Assembly: GCA_964636675.1 (NCBI GenBank)
Contig: CAZWUO010000109.1
Coordinates: 1-12,060 of the forward strand
Length of the DNA: 12,060 nt
Reading direction: 5' to 3'
Source of the DNA: JALUUH01 sp964636675
GTDB taxonomy: Bacteria; Pseudomonadota; Gammaproteobacteria; S012-40
Shown here: piece by piece, positions 7,013 to 12,060 of the stretch
How positions within the stretch are numbered: the stretch's first letter is position 1
Layout: each line of letters opens with the position of its first letter
Made by a program: the position numbers and the translations under genes
The notes under the pieces: generated by a model
Databases searched by the model: none
Told to the model about the DNA's origin: nothing
What the model saw: only the letters and a program-made list of their open reading frames with translations

Positions 7013-7029
7013 TCTAATGACTCAATTTA

Positions 7030-7926
7030 TCATTTTTTAAAATTTTTTCGCATATCAAACCAAGAGTTTATACAAGCCAAAAAGGCTAATGCTGCCATCA
7101 CCTGAAATGTGAATATAACCAATAGTAGGTAAGTTGCGCTTAACCACATCACATTGGCGTTAGTACTCTTAATCCAGTCATGAATTAATGACAACCCATA
7201 AATACTCGCAAGGGTTATAACGACCGCAGCAAGATCAGATGCCAAAGATCCTACACCCACATAAATTGAAGCTACTGTTGCCGCAACAATAAGTCCTGCA
7301 ACCACTTTATTTAAAGTTAGCTTGTGGAATTCACTCTGGAACCCACCAGGATTAAATAGCGCAGCTTGCCACCATCTACCCAGTAGTAAACTGCCAACTA
7401 AGCTTAAAACAAAAGTTGCTGCAATTAACCCAGTCATGACTTGCGCAGCCATTTCACCCATTGCTTCCAGGCCAGTCGTATCTAACTGCTGAGACTGTTC
7501 AGCTGCTTGCATAAACATTTGATCAAGAATGCCTTGCCACCACTCTATCGGATTACCGAGTACCATATGAAAACCTAATACCACAATAAGCCCAAAGCCA
7601 CCTGCAAACAAAAGTGTCTTCGACAAAGATACGGTTGATCTTAATATTTGTGCTAATAGCCAAACAGGTATCCAGACAGCACCTGCATAGACAAACGCAA
7701 TGACCGAATTACCTAACGTAAAGTTAGCCATCACAGCAACAGCTACGGCTGCGAGTAGAAAAACCAGCAAACCTTCCTGCGTGCTCTTGCGTAGTGTCAC
7801 CAAGGCTATAATCGCCCCGCTAAAATAGCTAAGAGGCGGCAAAATCAACGATAATACGGAGAACAATGTCGCCAGCATTACGGCCTGTGTTCGTCCTCGC
7901 ATGACCAAATTGGCCATCGCCTTCAT
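7030..7926 (-). CDS. DUF2232 family polytopic membrane protein
   Basis: This 298-residue inner-membrane protein has no established function. About eight hydrophobic segments are visible: roughly residues 15-45 (possibly a pair), 52-68, 73-95, 104-124, 163-183, 206-226, 229-249 and 260-286. A longer polar loop (125-160) contains Gln- and Glu-rich sequence. The stretch GRWWQAALFNPGGFQSEF (183-200) is the part I recognise as typical of gammaproteobacterial DUF2232 proteins. In Pseudomonas and Coxiella relatives a protein of this family lies at the same place between rpsR and rplI, which is the main support for the family call. AGGGGGAG 5 nt before the ATG is a strong ribosome site and decides for this start over the ATG three codons later. 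It lies 30 nt after rpsR and is probably co-transcribed with the ribosomal protein genes. Confidence 0.85.
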   Translation of the reverse strand: MKAMANLVMRGRTQAVMLATLFSVLSLILPPLSYFSGAIIALVTLRKSTQEGLLVFLLAAVAVAVMANFTLGNSVIAFVYAGAVWIPVWLLAQILRSTVSLSKTLLFAGGFGLIVVLGFHMVLGNPIEWWQGILDQMFMQAAEQSQQLDTTGLEAMGEMAAQVMTGLIAATFVLSLVGSLLLGRWWQAALFNPGGFQSEFHKLTLNKVVAGLIVAATVASIYVGVGSLASDLAAVVITLASIYGLSLIHDWIKSTNANVMWLSATYLLLVIFTFQVMAALAFLACINSWFDMRKNFKK

Positions 7927-7956
7927 CTAGACTCCCCCTACTGCTCTACAACGCTT

Positions 7957-8184
7957 TTATGAATGACCATCGGTATACGGCAAAAGGGCTAAGTAACGGG
8001 CACGTTTGATCGAAGAAGCTAACTGTCGTTGATAACGTGCATTCGTTCCCGTAATGCGACTAGGTACAATTTTTCCATTTTCGGTAACATAATTTTTTAA
8101 GGTGGCGAGATCTTTATAATCAATCTCTTTAACGCCATCAGCTGTAAAACGACAGAATTTTTTGCGTCGAAAATATCGAGCCAT
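7957..8184 (-). CDS. rpsR: 30S ribosomal protein bS18
   Basis: bS18 pairs with S6 on the platform of the 30S subunit. The 75 residues equal the E. coli length and read almost identically to it: ARYFRRKKFCRFTADGV at the start, KIVPSRITGT (38-47), and YQRQLASSIKRARYLALLPY (51-70). C11 is kept, so this is probably the zinc-ligand-type paralogue only in part; no further zinc cysteines are present. GGAG lies 7 nt upstream of the ATG. It follows rpsF by 39 nt. S6 and S18 together are expected to bind the rpsF leader, giving feedback on the whole operon. Confidence 0.98.
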   Translation of the reverse strand: MARYFRRKKFCRFTADGVKEIDYKDLATLKNYVTENGKIVPSRITGTNARYQRQLASSIKRARYLALLPYTDGHS

Positions 8185-8223
8185 GTTTAATCTCCAAATT
8201 TAAAAGCTAAAATATTTATACGG

Positions 8224-8685
8224 TTATGCATCAACATCCGTAGCAGGTTTTTCCACTTTTTCTGCAATTTCTGAAGAAGGTGCAGGTGTAGGCGTGGAAG
8301 AAGGCGCTGGTGCAACGGGTTTTTTACGTTCTTCACGTGAGTCCGAGGAATCACGACGACTGCTTGTTTCTTCTTTCGCCATTGGAGAGGCTTCGGTTAT
8401 CGCTGCATTACGCTTGATAACCATATTTCGTATCACTGCATCATTAAAGCGGAAAGCGCTTTCCAGTTCATCAAGCACTTCTTGTGAACATTCAATGTTC
8501 ATCAATACATAGTGCGCTTTATGGATTTTCAATATAGGGTAAGCTAACTGGCGACGTCCCCAGTCTTCTAAACGGTGGATTTGGCCAGCTCCATTTTCAA
8601 TGATAACGCGATACCGCTCTATCATTGCAGAAACTTGCTCGCTTTGGTCAGGATGAACCAAAAATACGATTTCGTAATGTCTCAT
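8224..8685 (-). CDS. rpsF: 30S ribosomal protein bS6 with extended disordered tail
   Basis: bS6 binds S18 and the central domain of 16S rRNA. Residues 1 to about 96 form the normal S6 fold: MRHYEIVFLVHPDQS at the start, EDWGRRQLAYPI (40-51), KAHYVLMNIEC (56-66) and FRFNDAVIRNMVIKR (78-92). The remaining tail of over 50 residues is low-complexity, with a Ser/Arg/Glu/Lys-rich part then a Pro/Ala/Ser/Thr-rich part, making the protein 153 residues against about 131 in E. coli. The tail ends in DVDA and lacks the C-terminal Glu pair that RimK extends in E. coli. AAGGAG 6 nt upstream decides the start; it is also part of a predicted leader hairpin. First gene of the operon. Confidence 0.97.
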   Translation of the reverse strand: MRHYEIVFLVHPDQSEQVSAMIERYRVIIENGAGQIHRLEDWGRRQLAYPILKIHKAHYVLMNIECSQEVLDELESAFRFNDAVIRNMVIKRNAAITEASPMAKEETSSRRDSSDSREERKKPVAPAPSSTPTPAPSSEIAEKVEKPATDVDA

Positions 8686-8690
8686 GACAT

Positions 8691-8738
8691 CTCCTTACGG
8701 GTTTTCAAGCCTTCTGTTAATGACAGTAAGGCAAGGAG
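8691..8738 (-). promoter_or_regulatory. Predicted S6:S18-binding leader of the rpsF operon
   Basis: On the minus strand CTCCTT (8733-8738) can pair with the Shine-Dalgarno AAGGAG (8691-8696). Inside this, GCCTT/AAGGC plus CTGT/ACAG form a 9-bp hairpin with one bulged base (8709-8732). The asymmetric internal loop on the 3' side ends in CCCGT, so a CCG lies next to the outer stem. The known S6:S18 leader motif combines a hairpin, an asymmetric loop and a conserved CCG that mimics the 16S rRNA site, so this is a good structural match. Binding would hide the ribosome site and give autorepression. Confidence 0.65.
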
Positions 8739-8777
8739 TTAATAATATTAAGTGACTAATTGTAATAAAAACGCGCG

Positions 8778-8806
8778 ATTATAGGCCTAAGGCCCGTAAA
8801 AAACAA
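8778..8806 (-). promoter_or_regulatory. Sigma70 promoter of the rpsF operon
   Basis: On the minus strand TTGTTT is followed by exactly 17 nt and a perfect TATAAT. A GC-rich CGCGCG follows the -10 box, as is typical of ribosomal promoters under stringent control. The spacer contains the palindrome GGCCTTAGGCC. Transcription would begin near 8771, giving a leader of about 85 nt that includes the S6:S18-like structure. Confidence 0.75.
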
Positions 8807-8890
8807 GCAGACAAACTACAAAGTTAAATATATTCTTATTTATCAAGGGCTTTTTTAATATATTAAGCTTAGATTCTGCGCATGATTTGG

Positions 8891-9631
8891 TTAATGTCTT
8901 TGTCTAACGACCTCAAACATAAAGATCCCCGCCGCAACGGAAGCATTGAGACTTTCTACGCTTCCTCGCATAGGAATCTGAACTAAGAAATCACATCTTT
9001 CCCGTGTGAGACGCCTCAAGCCGTCACCCTCAGCACCAACAACAACACCACAGTTACCCGTATAATCCCCGTCAAACACGTTTTGATAGCTATCAGCTGC
9101 GGAGGCGCCGGTAAGCCAAACCCCCTTTTTCTGCAACCATTCCATGGTTCTCATTAGATTGCTTACTTGGATTAATGGGACTGTTTCAGCAGCACCACAA
9201 GCCACCTTTTCAACGGTTGCAGTAATCGCCACGGAATTATCTTTAGGTACAATGACAGCATGTACTCCTGCCGCATCTGCAGAACGCAAGCAAGCCCCCA
9301 AATTGTGAGGATCTTGTATTCCATCTAAAATTAAAAAAAACGAAGGCTCATCGAGTTTTGCATAGATTTCAGCTAAGTCATTCTCATCAAATTTTTTGCG
9401 TTCTTTTCTTTTTGCAATAACCCCTTGATGCCGAACGCCGGCACAGAGCTTATCAACTTCCTGTTTATCTAAAAAAAGAATAGGTATACGCTGTTTCTTT
9501 GCGCGTGATTCGAGCTGCGCAAGACGTTTGTTTTTTTTTGTATTATTTTGAAAAATAAGCTCAATAATATCATCGGGGGAATTATCAAGGAGTGCATGAA
9601 TAGAATGTATACCTGCAACAATACCATTCAC
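8891..9631 (-). CDS. rlmB: 23S rRNA (guanosine-2'-O-)-methyltransferase RlmB
   Basis: RlmB is a SPOUT-class enzyme that methylates the ribose of G2251 in the P-site loop of 23S rRNA using S-adenosylmethionine. The 246 residues match E. coli (243). The N-terminal L30e-like domain covers about 1-75. The SPOUT motifs follow: motif 1 DPHNLGACLRSADA (107-120, with N110 and R116), motif 2 VVGAEGDGLRR (197-207) and motif 3 IPMRGSVESLNASVAAGI (219-236), which forms the cofactor-binding knot. The start is GTG, overlapping the rnr stop as GTGA (4 nt), with AAGG 7 nt upstream inside rnr; this points to translational coupling. After the stop there are 205 nt to rpsF, which has its own promoter. No convincing terminator was seen after rlmB. 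Confidence 0.96.
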   Translation of the reverse strand: MNGIVAGIHSIHALLDNSPDDIIELIFQNNTKKNKRLAQLESRAKKQRIPILFLDKQEVDKLCAGVRHQGVIAKRKERKKFDENDLAEIYAKLDEPSFFLILDGIQDPHNLGACLRSADAAGVHAVIVPKDNSVAITATVEKVACGAAETVPLIQVSNLMRTMEWLQKKGVWLTGASAADSYQNVFDGDYTGNCGVVVGAEGDGLRRLTRERCDFLVQIPMRGSVESLNASVAAGIFMFEVVRQRH

Positions 9632-11958
9632 TTCTTAGCCTTTATTTTGCTTCTTCTTGGCTTAGTTTTTTTCTTAGTATTGTTTTTTGTTGTTTTTGAA
9701 TCCTTTTTTGGCGAATTCGTCTTCTTTTTGGACTTCACTGACGCTTTCTTTTTTCCAAGGTTTTTTCGGGTATTGGATTTAGCATCTGCATCAGCAAGTT
9801 CAAAATCAACTTTCTTTTCATCCAAACTAACACGCATTACTTTTATCTGAATACTATCTGAAAGTTGATAAGTGGTATTTGTTCGCTCACCGGTTAAACG
9901 ATGTTTAGCAGGATCAAAATGGTAGTAATCATTGTCCAAAGCAGTTATATGCACGAGGCCTTCAACAAACATATCGTTCAATTGAACGAATAATCCAAAA
10001 CTCGTTACCGCCGTGATTTTCCCATCAAAGGTTTCTCCAACTTTATCAGCAAGAAATTCACATTTAAGCCAATCCGTGGCATCTCTGGTTGCGTCATCGG
10101 CACGTCTTTCAGTCATTGAACATTGCTCACCTAAGCTTGCCATCTCTGCGACACTGTAATAAAACATATCAACGGGGTTTCCCCGAATAATATGCCGGAT
10201 AGCGCGGTGCACGAGTAAATCTGGATAACGCCGAATAGGTGATGTGAAATGAGTATAAGCATCGAACGAAAGACCAAAGTGTCCTGAATTATCGGGGCAA
10301 TAAACAGCTTGGCTTAAACTTCTTAATAACACCGTTTGTATCAACTCAAAATCTGGACGTTGTTTAATGATATTCAATAACTTTGCGTAGTGTTTTGATG
10401 AGGGTTCAGAACCGCCGCCTAAATCTAACCCGATTTCACTTAAGAAGGATCGCAAGCCATCAAGTTTTTCTTCACTAGGCCCATTATGTACGCGATACAA
10501 GGCAGGGACTTCATGTTCAAGTAAAAACTTTGCGGTACTCACATTGGCGGCAATCATAAATTCTTCGATCAACCTATGCGCATCATTTCTCTCTATTGGA
10601 ATAATTTTTTCTATTTTTCGATGCTCGCCAAAAATAATTCGCGACTCAGTAGTTTCAAAATCAATGGCGCCTCGATGCAAACGTTTATCTTTGAAGATTT
10701 GATAGAGTTGATATAAATTGTCTAAATGAGGCAACAGTTCAACATGTTTACTACGAGTATCTGCATCTCGTTGTTCAACAATTTTTGACATCTCGGTATA
10801 TGTTAAGCGCGCACTTGAGCGCATAATACCCTCAAAAAAACGATATTTTCTAACGCTACCAGTAGCCGTGATAAGCATTTCACAAACCATGCACAAACGA
10901 TCTACGTCAGGATTTAGCGAACATAAGCCATTCGACAATACTTCCGGTAACATCGGTATGACTTGCCCCGGAAAATAAACGGAATTCCCTCGCTCCCGAG
11001 CCTCATTGTCGAGTGCGCTACTCGATTGTACATAGTGAGATACATCGGCAATCGCTACCAATAAACGCCATCCGTTGCCATGTGGTTCACAATACACCGC
11101 ATCGTCAAAATCTCTAGAATCTTCCCCATCAATGGTAACAAGGAAAGTATCACGCAAATCTTCGCGATGTTTTTCTGCAACAGTATCAACTTGGGTTGAA
11201 AACTGATTTGCTTCTGCTTTGACTTCTGGTGACCACGTATTGGGCAGTTCATAAGTTTTTATGGCGATGTCAACTTCCATGCCTGGAGCCATATGATCAC
11301 CCAACACTTGAGACACTTTGCCAATCGGTCGAGAACGCCAAGTAGGTTGCTCGACTAATTCAACAACCACAATTTGTCCATCTAGAGCATTCGCACGATA
11401 CTCAGGAGGAATTAATATATCTTGGCTAATACGTTTATTACTCGGTTGAATATAACTAATGCCATGCTCTTGATGAAAACGACCAACGATTTTATTGTTC
11501 GCCCGTTCAAGTACCTCAACGGGTGCGCCTTCACGACGGCCACGTTGATCGACACTTGAAATTCTTGCAACAATCTTGTCGCCATGCATAATTCCACGCA
11601 TACGTTTTGCAGTTAGAAAAAGATCATCACCGCCATCTTCGGGCACGACAAAACCAAAGCCATCAGGGTGTCCAATAACTCTTCCGCGTATCAGATCCAT
11701 TTTTGAGATTAAACCATAGGCACCGGTACGATTCCGTATCACCTGGCCGTCGCGCTCCATCGCGCGTAGTCGTCTGCGCAGACCTTCTAGTTCGTCTTCG
11801 CTATTTAATGAAAAAGATTCCGCAATTTTCTTTTGGGTTAACGGATAACTACTCGTGGAAAGCAGCTCGCTAATATACTCACGACTCGGAACCGGCTGCT
11901 CATACTTATCAGCTTCACGTTTTGCGAAAGGATCGTTTTTGCGCCATTCGGGCTTCAT
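9628..11958 (-). CDS. rnr: Ribonuclease R, 3'-to-5' exoribonuclease
   Basis: RNase R degrades structured RNA processively and is important for rRNA and tmRNA quality control. Numbering from the ATG start, a winged-helix region covers about 28-85, cold-shock domains about 90-240, and the RNB domain about 265-590. The RNB motif IDGEDSRDFDDA (276-287) has the metal-binding aspartates D277, D283, D285 and D286. HFTSPIRRYPDLLVHR lies at 570-585, the S1 domain at about 642-722, and a Lys-rich tail (about 730-776) resembles the basic tail of E. coli RNase R. Length is 776 residues (E. coli about 813). An in-frame TTG two codons upstream (11964) is a possible alternative start with better spacing to GAGA; the ATG is chosen on codon grounds. 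It overlaps rlmB by 4 nt and diverges from tRNA-Leu. Confidence 0.96.
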   Translation of the reverse strand: MKPEWRKNDPFAKREADKYEQPVPSREYISELLSTSSYPLTQKKIAESFSLNSEDELEGLRRRLRAMERDGQVIRNRTGAYGLISKMDLIRGRVIGHPDGFGFVVPEDGGDDLFLTAKRMRGIMHGDKIVARISSVDQRGRREGAPVEVLERANNKIVGRFHQEHGISYIQPSNKRISQDILIPPEYRANALDGQIVVVELVEQPTWRSRPIGKVSQVLGDHMAPGMEVDIAIKTYELPNTWSPEVKAEANQFSTQVDTVAEKHREDLRDTFLVTIDGEDSRDFDDAVYCEPHGNGWRLLVAIADVSHYVQSSSALDNEARERGNSVYFPGQVIPMLPEVLSNGLCSLNPDVDRLCMVCEMLITATGSVRKYRFFEGIMRSSARLTYTEMSKIVEQRDADTRSKHVELLPHLDNLYQLYQIFKDKRLHRGAIDFETTESRIIFGEHRKIEKIIPIERNDAHRLIEEFMIAANVSTAKFLLEHEVPALYRVHNGPSEEKLDGLRSFLSEIGLDLGGGSEPSSKHYAKLLNIIKQRPDFELIQTVLLRSLSQAVYCPDNSGHFGLSFDAYTHFTSPIRRYPDLLVHRAIRHIIRGNPVDMFYYSVAEMASLGEQCSMTERRADDATRDATDWLKCEFLADKVGETFDGKITAVTSFGLFVQLNDMFVEGLVHITALDNDYYHFDPAKHRLTGERTNTTYQLSDSIQIKVMRVSLDEKKVDFELADADAKSNTRKNLGKKKASVKSKKKTNSPKKDSKTTKNNTKKKTKPRRSKIKAKK

Positions 11959-11986
11959 TGACAAAATAGGTTTCTCTTTGTAAAGT
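11958..11986 (+). promoter_or_regulatory. Sigma70 promoter of tRNA-Leu
   Basis: A perfect TTGACA (11958-11963) is followed by 17 nt and TAAAGT (11981-11986, 4 of 6 to TATAAT). The tRNA gene begins 20 nt further on, so a short 5' leader would be trimmed by RNase P. The -35 box lies on the first codons of rnr on the other strand. Confidence 0.7.
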
Positions 11987-12006
11987 TCATGCTGTTTCGG
12001 GAACTT

Positions 12007-12060
12007 GCCGAGGTGGTGAAATTGGTAGACACGCTAGCTTCAGGTGCTAGTGGAGGTAAC
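12007..12060 (+). tRNA. tRNA-Leu (anticodon CAG), 5' part; cut by window end
   Basis: The sequence starts GCCGAGGTGGTGAAATTGG, with the D-arm TTGGTAGACAC typical of tRNA-Leu. The anticodon stem CTAGC/GCTAG encloses the loop TTCAGGT, giving anticodon CAG. The sequence matches the E. coli tRNA-Leu(CAG) pattern through the anticodon arm. The long variable arm of this class-II tRNA begins at the window edge; the T-arm and acceptor 3' strand lie outside. Confidence 0.93.

Noticed and set aside
8807..8890. Possible terminator after rlmB (AT-rich, TTAATATATTAA palindrome)
   Set aside because: No GC-containing stem followed by a T-tract could be drawn.
9548..9850. 100-codon plus-strand open frame rich in Phe and Leu
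   Set aside because: It is the complement of the Lys-rich tail of RNase R and the start of RlmB; the hydrophobic look comes from AAA/AAG codons read backwards.
1..12060. CRISPR array, defence island, prophage, toxin-antitoxin pair or biosynthetic cluster
   Set aside because: No spaced direct repeats and no matching protein families; apart from the left 2 kb the window is core housekeeping.

Overview
The window looks like the chromosome of a moderately AT-rich gammaproteobacterium. The ribosomal proteins S18, S6 and L9, and RlmB, DnaB, RadA and RNase R, all read as gammaproteobacterial. The order rnr-rlmB-rpsF-rpsR-DUF2232-rplI-dnaB-alr matches the arrangement known from Pseudomonas and from Coxiella/Legionella relatives. 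A single-domain PilZ protein of the PA4608 type lies beside radA, as in Pseudomonas. The AT content, the gene-free decaying stretch and the IS remnants would fit a host-associated Legionellales-like organism. That placement is an inference and I cannot fix a genus.

Layout. Positions 1-372 hold the 3' end of a dead IS3-family element, itself interrupted by a 93-bp MITE-like insertion. A small DUF3817 membrane protein gene follows on the minus strand (568-855). About 1.14 kb without a convincing gene then runs to 1997; it holds several palindromic repeats, including a nested 43-bp palindrome and a 119-bp cruciform-like element. A PilZ gene (1998-2372, plus strand) converges on the long core block.

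The core block (2399-11958) is entirely on the minus strand and falls into three apparent transcription units. rnr-rlmB overlap by 4 nt. rpsF-rpsR-DUF2232-rplI has a strong sigma70-type promoter, a leader that resembles the S6:S18 autoregulatory RNA, and a clear intrinsic terminator. dnaB-alr-radA are joined by overlaps of 1 and 8 nt. A tRNA-Leu(CAG) gene starts on the plus strand at 12007 and is cut by the window end; its -35 box lies on the rnr start region.

Functionally the block is housekeeping: RNA decay and rRNA 2'-O-methylation (rnr, rlmB), ribosomal proteins, the replicative helicase, D-alanine supply for peptidoglycan, and recombination-associated branch migration. I found no defence system, CRISPR array, prophage or biosynthetic cluster. 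The interest lies in the repeat elements at the left and in the regulatory overlaps.
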